Assembly (NCBI GenBank): GCA_964354215.1 | Contig: CAYGYT010000001.1 | Coordinates: 1-64,000 of the forward strand | Direction of reading: 5' to 3' | Source of the DNA: CAVRZR01 sp964354215 | Lineage (GTDB): Bacteria > Actinomycetota > Coriobacteriia > Anaerosomatales > CAVRZR01 | DNA length: 64,000 bases | Part shown: piece after piece, positions 23,283 through 31,365 of the stretch | Layout of the letters: every line of letters starts with the position of its first letter | Numbering within the stretch: position 1 is the first letter of the stretch | Program-made: the position numbers and the translations under genes | Notes under the pieces: model-generated | The model's input: only the letters and a program-made list of their open reading frames with translations | Told to the model about the DNA's origin: nothing | The model's database searches: none

Positions 23283-24502
23283 TAGACCTGCGCCCCGCTC
23301 GCAATGCTCGCCCGGTCCCCACCCTCCTCGGACGACCTGCCGAGAGCGTCGTCGGCGGCGAGCAGCACATCGTCGGGCGTCAGGCCGTCATACGGGAAGA
23401 CTGCGACGCCGACGCTGGCGGTGACGCCCACACCGTCCACCAGAGCACCCGCCACGACGCGCCTGACCGTATCCCCCACCTCGAGTGCTTGCTCGGTGCC
23501 GAAGAGGAACTTCCCATCGGGCATCTCGGTCAGCACGATCGCGAACTCCTCGCCACCATAGCGAGCAACGACGTTGGTGGACAGGAGCGAGTCGCCACCC
23601 GGGGAGACAACGTTTCTCAGGCGCGTGGCGATCTCAACGAGCAGGCGATCGCCGCGGTTCAGTCCAAACTTGCTGTTGAACTCGCCGAAGTGATAGAGGT
23701 CCACGAGGATCAGGCAGACGGGCCGATCGTCTCTGCGGGCGCGGCTGAGCTCGGTTTGCAGCGCGCGATGGAAGTACGGCCGGTTGTACAGCCCGGTCGC
23801 GTCGTCCACGATCGAAGCGCTCTCGAGCTCGCGCTCCCGCGCGCCGAGCGATGCGACCATAAGCGTCGAGATCGCCGCCGCGCCCGCGATGACCGTGACC
23901 TGCCAGAGGTATCGCACGCTCACGAACGTCACGTTCTGGTAGAGCGTCGGGTTCGCGAACGGGACGTTGACGGGCGGGAGCACGCCGAAGTATGGCCCCC
24001 ACAGCACGCAGCCGAGAAGCACCGCGCACGCAGAAGCCAGGAACCAGGTACTCCGTGCCCTCGGCAAGATGAAGGCGCCCTCGAACACGAAGAGCGCATA
24101 GATCGACCAGAACCACGAGCTCACACCGCCGCTGTAGTAGACAAGCACGCTCACGACGAGCGCGTCGAACAGAAGCTGCAGGTGGTTGAGGAATGCGACG
24201 TTGCCAAGCCGGCGATAGGTGAGCAGGTAGAAGGTGTTGTAGAGCATCACGAACACGAGCGCGACAGCCGGTACCACCATGAGCTGCGTCAGTTCGCCAA
24301 CCGGCAGGGCCTGCGCGTAGATCCAGGCGCCCAGAACGGAGTACACGGCAAGCGCAACGACGAGTGCCCAGCGAACCTTGATGACGAGGCCCACTCGGCG
24401 GGTATTCGCCTGAAGCGCTTCGATATCGTAGCGGGTCGGCTGCTCCCGCCACGTCACCTTGAGCGCGCGCGTGATCCTCTTACGAAGCCGACTCGGGCTC
24501 AC
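23282..24502 (-). CDS. Membrane-bound GGDEF diguanylate cyclase
   Basis: GGAGGTCGA before a GTG at 24502 decides the start over an ATG at 24526. The 406-residue protein has a basic N-terminus and about six transmembrane helices (roughly 50-230) resembling a 7TM/MASE sensory module, then a GGDEF domain. Key residues are DDATGLYNRPYFHRAL at its start and the active-site loop YGGEEFAIVL, a GGEEF variant expected to be catalytic. ASVGVAVFPYDGLTPDDVL closes the fold. It makes cyclic di-GMP from two GTP. No RxxD inhibitory site is obvious five residues before the loop. The stop overlaps the DUF1461 start. Confidence 0.88.
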   Translation of the reverse strand: MSPSRLRKRITRALKVTWREQPTRYDIEALQANTRRVGLVIKVRWALVVALAVYSVLGAWIYAQALPVGELTQLMVVPAVALVFVMLYNTFYLLTYRRLGNVAFLNHLQLLFDALVVSVLVYYSGGVSSWFWSIYALFVFEGAFILPRARSTWFLASACAVLLGCVLWGPYFGVLPPVNVPFANPTLYQNVTFVSVRYLWQVTVIAGAAAISTLMVASLGARERELESASIVDDATGLYNRPYFHRALQTELSRARRDDRPVCLILVDLYHFGEFNSKFGLNRGDRLLVEIATRLRNVVSPGGDSLLSTNVVARYGGEEFAIVLTEMPDGKFLFGTEQALEVGDTVRRVVAGALVDGVGVTASVGVAVFPYDGLTPDDVLLAADDALGRSSEEGGDRASIASGAQV

Positions 24503-24671
24503 TCGACCTCCGCTTGATACCGGCATGCGCAGTGGGATTCCCAGGGCGTGCCCGACAGTGTAGCACCGGCCCACGCCTCTGGACTGCCACGATGCGAGGG
24601 GTGTGCCGACAGGGCGTGGCCCCGTTTGGGGTCTAGCACCCGTATACTTGCCGCATGCCGAGGAGCCCGCG

Positions 24672-25637
24672 ATGAACGTCCAGGCCCTCGCCGCGTCGCT
24701 CGACTCGGCGATACGGACGCTCGCTCGCCTCGGCGGCGTGCTCGAGATAGCGCTCGTGCTCGTGGCGGCCGCACTCCTGATCGTCTCGCTCGTCGGCTCG
24801 CTCGCTTCGCGACGACGCGTGGTGCTCGGTATCGCGGCCGCAGTGCTTCTGGCCGGCGAGCTGCTGCTCGTATGGTTCCACTGGCGGGTCTGGAGCCTCG
24901 CGATCGTCGTCGATCCGGCGTCGGGGCAGACCGTCGGGCGCATCGCCGTCCCGCTGTGGGTGGAGTCCGAGAAGCTCTACGTGTGGGCGCTCATCGTGGC
25001 GCTGATGGGTCTCGCGGCACGTGAGGCTCGCGACGAGCTCCTCCCAGGAATCGGCGCGATCGTGGCGGCACTCGTGCTCGGCGCCGTCCTGTGGGGTCGT
25101 CCGTTCACTCACCCGCTGCCGTCGTTCTTCGGCCAGTACGCGGGCTACGTACAGGCGATGGCGTCGGGAGTGCCCCAGGCTGCGCAGTCGGCGTTCGAGG
25201 GGATCCAGGGTTCGCGGCAGTACTACTACAACACGTGGTACATGTGGGTCCATCCGCCGTTGCTCTTCTTCAGCTACGGCGCGTTCGCCGTCTCGTTCGT
25301 TGCGACCCTTCTCGCCGTCGTCCGTAGACACTCCTCCTACGAACGGCTCGCGTACCACTGGGCGCGCTTGGGCTATCTACCGCTCACCGCGGGCATGCTC
25401 CTCGGCTTTCCGTGGGCGATCCTCGCCTGGAGCGGGCAGTCGTGGTGGTGGTCGGGCAAGGTCAACATGTCGATCATGATGTGGCTGCTCTACACGGCCT
25501 ACCTGCACGGACGTCTGTACCTGCGTCGGCGCGGCATGTGGCGCTGGGTGCTCGCACTGTCATTGCTCTCGTTCGCGATCCTCGTGTTGACGTACCTCGC
25601 CACGTACGTGGTCCCGGGGGCGCACAGCTATGCGTGA
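24672..25637 (+). CDS. CcsA/CcmF-like cytochrome c biogenesis membrane protein
   Basis: GAGGAG at 6 nt supports the ATG at 24672. The 321-residue protein has about eight transmembrane helices. MWVHPPLLFFSYGAFAVSF is the haem-ligand helix of the CcmF/CcsA (haem-handling protein) family, with the conserved VHPP. The WWD-like region reads AWSGQSWWWSGKVNMSIMMW, where the usual WxWDPKE core is changed to WWWSGKV. The family presents haem to apocytochromes outside the membrane. Several exported haem proteins are encoded in this window. It is followed after 6 bp by another membrane protein gene, making a two-gene unit. Confidence 0.75.
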   Translation: MNVQALAASLDSAIRTLARLGGVLEIALVLVAAALLIVSLVGSLASRRRVVLGIAAAVLLAGELLLVWFHWRVWSLAIVVDPASGQTVGRIAVPLWVESEKLYVWALIVALMGLAAREARDELLPGIGAIVAALVLGAVLWGRPFTHPLPSFFGQYAGYVQAMASGVPQAAQSAFEGIQGSRQYYYNTWYMWVHPPLLFFSYGAFAVSFVATLLAVVRRHSSYERLAYHWARLGYLPLTAGMLLGFPWAILAWSGQSWWWSGKVNMSIMMWLLYTAYLHGRLYLRRRGMWRWVLALSLLSFAILVLTYLATYVVPGAHSYA

Positions 25638-25643
25638 CGCGAC

Positions 25644-26387
25644 ATGATGACCGAGATCAGACAGAGGACGTGGGATTTCGCGCTCACGGTGATAACCGTC
25701 CTGCTGCTCGGGTCGCTCGGCGTGCAGTCGTTCATCGGAACGCTCTACTCATGGTGGGCCCAGCGGACGATTCCCGGATGGGAACAGACGGGGTACGCCG
25801 GCTTCGTACAGACGATGAACGCCCTCGCAGCTCCCCAGCTCGTGGCGCTCATCGTCGTGATGGGGCTCTGCGTACCGAAGCGCCTGTTCGAGCGCCGCGT
25901 ACTGGCCGGAGTGTCCCTGGCGATGCTGTGCGCCGGTGTGGCAGTGTGGGCGGTGTTCGACAGCGTGGCAGCAGCGCTCGGCGCCTACCTCTCGCTCGCC
26001 GCCCTCATTCAAGTGGCGGTGGTGGCGCTTACGGTGGCCGGCGCACGCTCGCCCTCCTATCTCACCGAAGGACGCCTCACCAAGGTCGGCTCCGGGCTGC
26101 TTCACCTCGGCTTCATCATGTTCTGCTTCGTGGTCGCAGAGCTGCAGCGCTCGCGGTTCATGCTCCCCGCGTTCGCGCTCGCGGCACTCGCCATACTTGC
26201 CGGTACGGCGCTCTCGTTTTGGGCGGGGCGCGTCGCCTACGGCCCTACGCGGCCGCAGCCGTTCGCGGCGGTTGCGGAGGAGCCCGGACCGACGGGCGAG
26301 GACACCGAGGATCTCGCGGACGATGTGCTAGAGGTCGCGGACCATCGCAGCGACGAAGGAGGAGGCGAGCTCGACGAGCTCGGGTGA
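25644..26387 (+). CDS. Polytopic membrane protein paired with the CcsA-like gene
   Basis: The 247-residue protein has about six transmembrane segments. The N-terminus has FALTVITVLLLGSLGVQSFI and an extracytoplasmic loop with SWWAQRTIPGWEQTGYAGF. The last 50 residues are an acidic cytosolic tail. I recognise no family. Its position 6 bp after the CcsA-like gene suggests it is a partner in haem export or cytochrome assembly, possibly in the place of ResB, but it lacks clear ResB features. The final 60 bp overlap the M28 peptidase gene on the other strand, tail to tail. Confidence 0.65.
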   Translation: MMTEIRQRTWDFALTVITVLLLGSLGVQSFIGTLYSWWAQRTIPGWEQTGYAGFVQTMNALAAPQLVALIVVMGLCVPKRLFERRVLAGVSLAMLCAGVAVWAVFDSVAAALGAYLSLAALIQVAVVALTVAGARSPSYLTEGRLTKVGSGLLHLGFIMFCFVVAELQRSRFMLPAFALAALAILAGTALSFWAGRVAYGPTRPQPFAAVAEEPGPTGEDTEDLADDVLEVADHRSDEGGGELDELG

Positions 26388-28070
26388 CACGTTCTCGCTC
26401 GTATCCGTGTACCAGTGCCAGTTTGGCAGCTGGCCGTTGATGTCGAAGCCCATCACGCTCATCGCGTGATACTTGCGAGCCAGCGCCGGCGTCGCATCCG
26501 TTGAAAGCCCGCGGTACACCCGCGGCCGCACGAGCATGCCCCGCTCGCGTGAGACCCGCCGTGCGAGGCTCACGATGCGGCGATCACTCTTGTAGCGGCG
26601 GGCCATGCCCTCGGCGGTTACCCAGTAGAGCGCTCCGGCCCCCACGTTGTCGATGTTGATGAACACGGCGTCACGCAAGTCCTTGCCGTACGCGGCGAGG
26701 AAGGCCTTCATGCCCACCGTACCGACTTCCTCGGCACCGGTGGCCACGAACCAGACCTCCTTGTCCTGAAGCTCCCGGTCGACCGCTTCGGTGACACGCC
26801 GCCTGATCCTGGCAGCCTCGTTCGCAGCGAAGTCCGGGTCGCCGATGGGGTCATCGCCAGCCCATCCGGCCTTGTAGCCGAGGTCGTCGTCGGTCTCTTC
26901 CTCGCCGAAGTTGTCCCAGGACCCGATCTTGCGACCTTCCTTGCGCGCCGAGAAGTCGTCGGCGACGCCAAGCCAGCTGCTGACCGCTCCGTCCTTGCTC
27001 GCGGAGAACCTTCGGGGTTTCTTCGGCCGAGCGGGGGGGATGCTCGGGTCCGCGCTGTCCGGGCCGTCCGCTTCGAACTCGGGGGCGGGGGCGGCGTTCT
27101 CGCGATCGGCGAGCGAGTCGTCGACCGTATCGAAGTCGATCGTGTCGAAATCGAGCATGGCCTGACCCCGGGCCGCCTTCGAGGACGGTTCCGATGACGG
27201 GTCAGCCCACGCGAAGTCGTCGGGCAGGACTGGTTCGCCGCCCTCGGGCGGACCAGCGGGAGTGTACGTCAGGAGCGTGTCCTCGGAAAGGACATCCGCC
27301 TCTTGGACCGCAGCAGGCCCGCGACGGCGACGAACCGGCTGGGGCACGAAGCCATCTCCCGGCTCCGGCACGAGCTCCTCCATCACGCCGAGCATCGCCG
27401 CTACGCCCGAGGCGTTGTCGTTCGCGCCGCTCGTCGCTTTCGCGAAGAACTCCCGGTGGACGTTGATGACCAGAGGGACAAGCAGGTACGCCGAGACGGC
27501 CAGCGTCCCGTACCAGAGCCACGGCTCCGATGATGGGACGAGGGCCTGAGCGAGAATGAGCAGCGGCACGAGCACCGTGCACGCCTTCATCAGCCCGAAG
27601 CTCAGACCGAAGTTCTTGACCATCGCCGGCGCGAACGCGAGGGAGGCTTTCGCCGAGTCGTAGTGGGCAACGACAACGACCGTGCGCATGCGCTCGCCGC
27701 GCCGCATCTTGGGCGTGTGACGGGCGACGATGTTCTGAGTCGGGCCCTTGGGCATGAGTGCCGTGAGGCCCCAGCGCGTGTCCAGATCTGACCACATGAC
27801 GAGCGCGGTCAAGGCCGCGAGGGCGAATGCCGGCCACACGAGCGCACCGTACCCGGATGCGACCGCCGCCGCGATGGTGAACAGGTGGTAGATCACGTAT
27901 GCCCAGCTGTAGGTCCTCGGCGATTCGAACTCCTGCCGTTCGACCTCAAGCCCACGGGACGCGAAGACGGCCTCGATGTAGTCAGCCGCGTGTGCTTCTG
28001 CATCGGTGGTGGCTGGCCGAGGCCCGATATCGTCCGCAAGCACGCGAAGGTGGGTCATTTCGCTTGCCAT
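26328..28070 (-). CDS. M28-family metallopeptidase with embedded membrane helices
   Basis: The 580-residue protein starts at an ATG after GGGAGGG. M28 residues are spread along it. They are AHYDSAKAS (first metal ligands, about 135), SGANDNASGVAAML (bridging Asp, about 215), ATGAEEVGTVG (catalytic and metal Glu), DAVFINIDNVG and a late KYHAMSVMG His. Between the first two blocks are two pairs of transmembrane helices (about 55-95 and 155-200). Between the second and third lies an acidic, Pro-rich, probably disordered insert of about 170 residues. The product is therefore a membrane-embedded aminopeptidase-like enzyme of unknown substrate. The catalytic set looks complete. Confidence 0.8.
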   Translation of the reverse strand: MASEMTHLRVLADDIGPRPATTDAEAHAADYIEAVFASRGLEVERQEFESPRTYSWAYVIYHLFTIAAAVASGYGALVWPAFALAALTALVMWSDLDTRWGLTALMPKGPTQNIVARHTPKMRRGERMRTVVVVAHYDSAKASLAFAPAMVKNFGLSFGLMKACTVLVPLLILAQALVPSSEPWLWYGTLAVSAYLLVPLVINVHREFFAKATSGANDNASGVAAMLGVMEELVPEPGDGFVPQPVRRRRGPAAVQEADVLSEDTLLTYTPAGPPEGGEPVLPDDFAWADPSSEPSSKAARGQAMLDFDTIDFDTVDDSLADRENAAPAPEFEADGPDSADPSIPPARPKKPRRFSASKDGAVSSWLGVADDFSARKEGRKIGSWDNFGEEETDDDLGYKAGWAGDDPIGDPDFAANEAARIRRRVTEAVDRELQDKEVWFVATGAEEVGTVGMKAFLAAYGKDLRDAVFINIDNVGAGALYWVTAEGMARRYKSDRRIVSLARRVSRERGMLVRPRVYRGLSTDATPALARKYHAMSVMGFDINGQLPNWHWYTDTSENVSPELVELASSFVAAMVRDL

Positions 28071-28280
28071 GGACCCTCCCAGTCCCGAGGCGTTGCTTGG
28101 ACAGCCGCTGTGCGGCGCGCCTTAAGACAGCTGCCCCGCTTCGTGCATCATACCGCGAGACAACGTGGGGTCGGGCGCACGCGCCCGGTGCTGCGAGTCG
28201 GGCTGGGCTGAGGCACCACCCGAGCAGCTGCGCGGTGGGAAACGAACGGGCGGCCTCCCGAAGGCGACCGCCCCGTCGTA

Positions 28281-28697
28281 TCAGGAGCCGCCGTGGCAGC
28301 TCACGCACTCGTTCAACCGGTAGACCGAGTGCCGCACCTGTTGAACGGGGTCGCCACTGTGACAGCGGCAGCCCGGTATCGGGATCACGAAGCGCCTCTC
28401 GATCGGCGCAGCGGTCCCTTGCGTGACCATCCGGTCGAACGCGGCGCGGTACTCCGTCGCAGGGCGCTCCATGCCGCCGAACGAATAGAGGAGCGCTGCG
28501 ATGCCGACGAGCGCGAGCACGGTGATACCGACCCCGATCGCGACGCGCTTGAGCACGCGTCTCCAGTTCCGTCCCGGCGACCCGAGCCCGGAGGCGGGAG
28601 GTTCCTCGGCCACAGTCGAGGTCTCGTCGGCGAGAGGTTCGCGCTCTTCAACCCGACCCGGCTCTTCGACGGCGGTCTCTGTCTCGCGCGCGCTCAT
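28281..28697 (-). CDS. Membrane-anchored small c-type cytochrome-like protein
   Basis: Starting at the ATG at 28697, the 138-residue protein has a Glu-rich cytosolic N-terminus, one transmembrane helix (VAIGVGITVLALVGIAALLY, about 62-81) and an outer domain. The outer domain ends with NECVSCHGGS, a canonical CxxCH haem-binding site, and also has PGCRCHSGDPVQQV, a C-x-C-H motif with one residue missing. The same C-x-C-H form occurs in two other exported haem proteins of the window. It would be a membrane-bound electron carrier. Ferredoxin and CcsA-like genes lie close by. Confidence 0.7.
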   Translation of the reverse strand: MSARETETAVEEPGRVEEREPLADETSTVAEEPPASGLGSPGRNWRRVLKRVAIGVGITVLALVGIAALLYSFGGMERPATEYRAAFDRMVTQGTAAPIERRFVIPIPGCRCHSGDPVQQVRHSVYRLNECVSCHGGS

Positions 28698-28735
28698 GGC
28701 TACGCCACCGCTCCCAGAATCAACATCCGGTGCGA

Positions 28736-29122
28736 CTACCCGTGGATGAGCTGGGGCAGACAGCGGGTGCACACCCACGTGGACGTGCCCCGAGTCCTGA
28801 CGGGCAGCAGTGGACGGTCATCTTCTGAAGCCCCGCAGTTGAAACACGCCTGCGGGATGTAGGTCTTGGGCTGCTCAGCGACGTGCTCCTCCACGGCGTT
28901 GTGGTCGAACGGAACCGCCTCGCGTGTCTCTACGGTGAGCGCACCGGTCGGGCAGACGCCCAAGCAGAAGCCCGCTCCGTCGCAGAGCTCCTCTCGAACC
29001 ACGCGAGCCTTGCCGTCGATGATCTGGATCGCGCCCTCGGCGCACGGGCTCACGCACACTCCGCACCCGTTGCAGAGCTCCTCGTCGATACGGACGATCT
29101 GTCTTGTGACTGTCGTTGACAT
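28736..29122 (-). CDS. Ferredoxin with two cluster sites and a C-terminal zinc ribbon
   Basis: The 128-residue protein has a complete 4Fe-4S motif C17-x2-C20-x2-C23-x3-C27. A second site has C47, C53 and C57 but Ala50 in place of the second Cys, suggesting a 3Fe-4S cluster. A C-terminal extension has paired cysteines C93/C96 and C118/C121, which look like a zinc ribbon. It is a soluble electron carrier. It lies 39 bp downstream of the nitrous-oxide-stimulated-promoter family gene and upstream of the small cytochrome, all on the minus strand. Confidence 0.85.
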   Translation of the reverse strand: MSTTVTRQIVRIDEELCNGCGVCVSPCAEGAIQIIDGKARVVREELCDGAGFCLGVCPTGALTVETREAVPFDHNAVEEHVAEQPKTYIPQACFNCGASEDDRPLLPVRTRGTSTWVCTRCLPQLIHG

Positions 29123-29161
29123 CGTTCTTCCTCCTCTTCTCGGCGGTATCGCCGTGGTGCC

Positions 29162-29641
29162 CTAGTCGTGTGTGGATCGGTCCGCGCCGTCACCGCCGAC
29201 AGCGGCCGGCTCGGCCGCCTGGCGCGCCGACGCCCTCTCGGCCGCGCGCTTGTGGCGCTTCGTCTCCATCAGGTGCTTGATGCCGTCGATCGCGTGTCCC
29301 CGGAACATGGAGCGGCGCCCGGAGTAGCGCATCATCTGCCGCTGCCACTCGCGCTCTTGACTGCGATAGCAGTGGACGTCGCAGTTGGCGCAGAACGGCT
29401 TGGGGTCCTTGGGACAGAACGCGCGGCGGTTCTCCCCGTACGCGAGGTGCGCCTCGCACTCCGCGCACAGGACCGGCGGCCTTCGGCCGTAGACGCCGAG
29501 AACGGCCGCGTCCGTGTGGATCGGCGCACGCTCCACACCCCGGTGCAACCCCTGGCAGTAGATCTCCACGAAGTCGCCGAGGGTGCGCGTGTCCTTCGCG
29601 ACCGTTCGGTCGCTCATGCGCTCCTCGAACTTCTGATTCAT
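29162..29641 (-). CDS. Nitrous oxide-stimulated promoter family protein
   Basis: The 159-residue protein begins MNQKFEERMSDRTVAKDTRT and carries VYCGxH-like features as FVEIYCQGLHRG. The Cys-rich core has LCAECEAHLAYGENR, FCPKDPKPFCANCDVHCY and REWQRQMMRYSGRRSMFRG, matching the family named for nitrous oxide-stimulated promoters. About eight cysteines suggest metal binding. The role is unknown. It is preceded by a shared intergenic region with a TTGAC-N4-GTCAA site and is divergent from a Crp/Fnr gene, so it is probably under anaerobic or nitrogen-oxide control. Confidence 0.82.
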   Translation of the reverse strand: MNQKFEERMSDRTVAKDTRTLGDFVEIYCQGLHRGVERAPIHTDAAVLGVYGRRPPVLCAECEAHLAYGENRRAFCPKDPKPFCANCDVHCYRSQEREWQRQMMRYSGRRSMFRGHAIDGIKHLMETKRHKRAAERASARQAAEPAAVGGDGADRSTHD

Positions 29642-29713
29642 CCGTCCAGCCCTCGCCTGCGATCGTGTCCACATCCACCAGACCGACCCTACGTGCTCGC
29701 GGGAGCGCTATCC

Positions 29714-29727
29714 TTGACGAGCGTCAA
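29714..29727. promoter_or_regulatory. FNR/CRP-like palindrome between divergent genes
   Basis: TTGAC-GAGC-GTCAA is a perfect 5-bp inverted repeat with a 4-bp spacer, one base per half from the FNR consensus TTGAT-N4-ATCAA. It lies 73 bp before the minus-strand operon and 65 bp before the Crp/Fnr gene. It probably binds that regulator and controls both directions. Confidence 0.6.
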
Positions 29728-29791
29728 TTCCGACGAAGAATCCTGACCGATCGAGTCGGGTTGCCGATCGGATGAGGAGGAGCCGGGCACG

Positions 29792-30502
29792 ATGGCGGGA
29801 CCGGTCCGAGACGATGTCTACGCGGCTCTGCGCGCCTGCCGGCTCTGGCGCGCAGCGGCCGACGAGACCGTCCGCGCTCTGGCAGGGCGCGCGCTCGTCT
29901 CCGATGTCTCCCGCGGGACGCAGCTCGCGACCGAGGGTGACTCCGCCGAGAAGTTCGGTGTGGTCGTCGCGGGGAAGGCCCGGGTCTTCTCGCTTGCGCC
30001 GGACGGGCGTCGCGTAGCGCTCGAAACCGTCGAGCGCGGCGAGCCGCTCGCGGCGCTCGCGGCCCTATCCGGCGGCCGCTACCCGTTCAACATCGACGCA
30101 GTAACACCGGCGACTGTAGCGTGGCTACCCCGGCAAGCGCTTCTCGATCTCGTGGAGCGGGAACCCCAGGTTGCGCGCGACCTCATCGCCGATCTGGCCG
30201 GTCGAGTCGTGCACTTCACGAGCGTCGTGCAGACGCTCACGCTCGACGTTCCCTCTCGCCTGGCTCGCTACCTCTTCCAGCGAGCCCTCCAGACCGGGCA
30301 GACTACGTCGAGTGGACTCCTCGTCGATCTCGGCATGCGCAAGAACGAGCTTGCCGAGGCGCTCGGCACCGTGCCCGAGACGCTCTCGCGGGCGTTCGCA
30401 CGCCTCAAGGGCGACGGGATCATTGCCGTTCGCGGCAGTGACGTGACGATCCTCGACATGCGAGCGCTCGCGGCGCTCGGCAGCGGCTACGAGGACGCCT
30501 GA
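29792..30502 (+). CDS. Crp/Fnr-family transcriptional regulator
   Basis: The 236-residue protein has a cyclic-nucleotide-binding-like beta-roll (about 25-130, with VSRGTQLATEGDSAEKFGVV and LAALAALSGGRYPFNI), a dimer helix and a winged HTH with DLGMRKNELAEALGTVPETL and SRAFARLKGDGII (about 170-210). There is no N-terminal Cys cluster of the FNR type, so it more likely senses a small molecule, haem or nitric oxide in the manner of Dnr/NnrR. It is divergent from redox genes and sits next to a matching palindrome. Its 3' end overlaps the next gene tail to tail by 16 bp. Confidence 0.9.
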   Translation: MAGPVRDDVYAALRACRLWRAAADETVRALAGRALVSDVSRGTQLATEGDSAEKFGVVVAGKARVFSLAPDGRRVALETVERGEPLAALAALSGGRYPFNIDAVTPATVAWLPRQALLDLVEREPQVARDLIADLAGRVVHFTSVVQTLTLDVPSRLARYLFQRALQTGQTTSSGLLVDLGMRKNELAEALGTVPETLSRAFARLKGDGIIAVRGSDVTILDMRALAALGSGYEDA

Positions 30503-31299
30503 CCCTCGACGGACTGCGCGTTGTCGCCGGACTGGGTCGCCCCGCCGACCGAACCACCGGGCTTCTCCGCAGCGCGCCGCTTCGCGACAGCCGCCTTCGC
30601 ACCCTTGTCGAGGGTGCTGGCCATCAGGAAGCCAGCCAGCAGGATCGCGGAGGCGACCATCTCCGCGGGGTAGAGTCCCACCGACTGCCCCGCTCGCGCC
30701 ATGGAACCCGCACCGGCGATCACGATCGTCCCGACTGCGATGAGCACGTTGGCCCACATGCGGTAAGCGAACTCCCGCTTTCGCGAGAAGCGCCAGACGC
30801 TGATGACAGCTCCGCCGAGGAGGAAGACGGTCCCGGGAACATTGAAGAAGAGCGACATGAAACGCGGGTACGAGAAGCTCTCGCCGAGCGCTTGGCCGCC
30901 CACCGTGATGCCGGGGACGAGCTTCTCGGCCTTGAGCGTGACGGTGAGTGTGCCGAGGAGGAAGACCAGGAACCAGCCGAGGTTCATTCCGAGGTACACG
31001 TCGGGGCCGAAGCGTTTGCGCGCAATGAGGTAGTGGGAGCCCAGCCCGAGAAAACCGACGAGCGACGCCGCGAGCACGATGTAGATCCGATACACGAACG
31101 GGTTCCACGAGCCCGAGTACTCGGACCACGCCTCCATGACAGCGGCCACCGCGTAGAACAGCAGGCCGACCGTCCAAGCGAGCTGATGGGGCTTCCGACG
31201 CTGGAGCCACTGCGCGAACACGAGGTACGTGAACACGAACCCGAGAATGGCCGTCGCCGCGGGCCACCACCATCCCGACCAGAACTCAGCGCTGCTCAC
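30487..31299 (-). CDS. Seven-helix membrane protein of unknown function
   Basis: From the GTG at 31299 (GGGAGG upstream) the 270-residue protein has about seven transmembrane segments. It starts with SGWWWPAATAILGFVFTYLV, then PHQLAWTVGLLFYAVAAVME and WNPFVYRIYIVLAASLVGFL, spaced like small 7TM sensor or rhodopsin-like folds, with no Lys in a retinal-like position evident. The tail is hydrophilic (GGATQSGDNAQSVEGQASS). I know no family name. It is probably a sensory or electron-transfer membrane unit, given the redox neighbours, but that is a guess. Confidence 0.65.
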   Translation of the reverse strand: MSSAEFWSGWWWPAATAILGFVFTYLVFAQWLQRRKPHQLAWTVGLLFYAVAAVMEAWSEYSGSWNPFVYRIYIVLAASLVGFLGLGSHYLIARKRFGPDVYLGMNLGWFLVFLLGTLTVTLKAEKLVPGITVGGQALGESFSYPRFMSLFFNVPGTVFLLGGAVISVWRFSRKREFAYRMWANVLIAVGTIVIAGAGSMARAGQSVGLYPAEMVASAILLAGFLMASTLDKGAKAAVAKRRAAEKPGGSVGGATQSGDNAQSVEGQASS

Positions 31300-31365
31300 G
31301 CCGCCTCCCCTCGATCGGTGCCCGCTGAACGGTGGTGCGCAGCACAACCTCCGACACGCGAGGCG

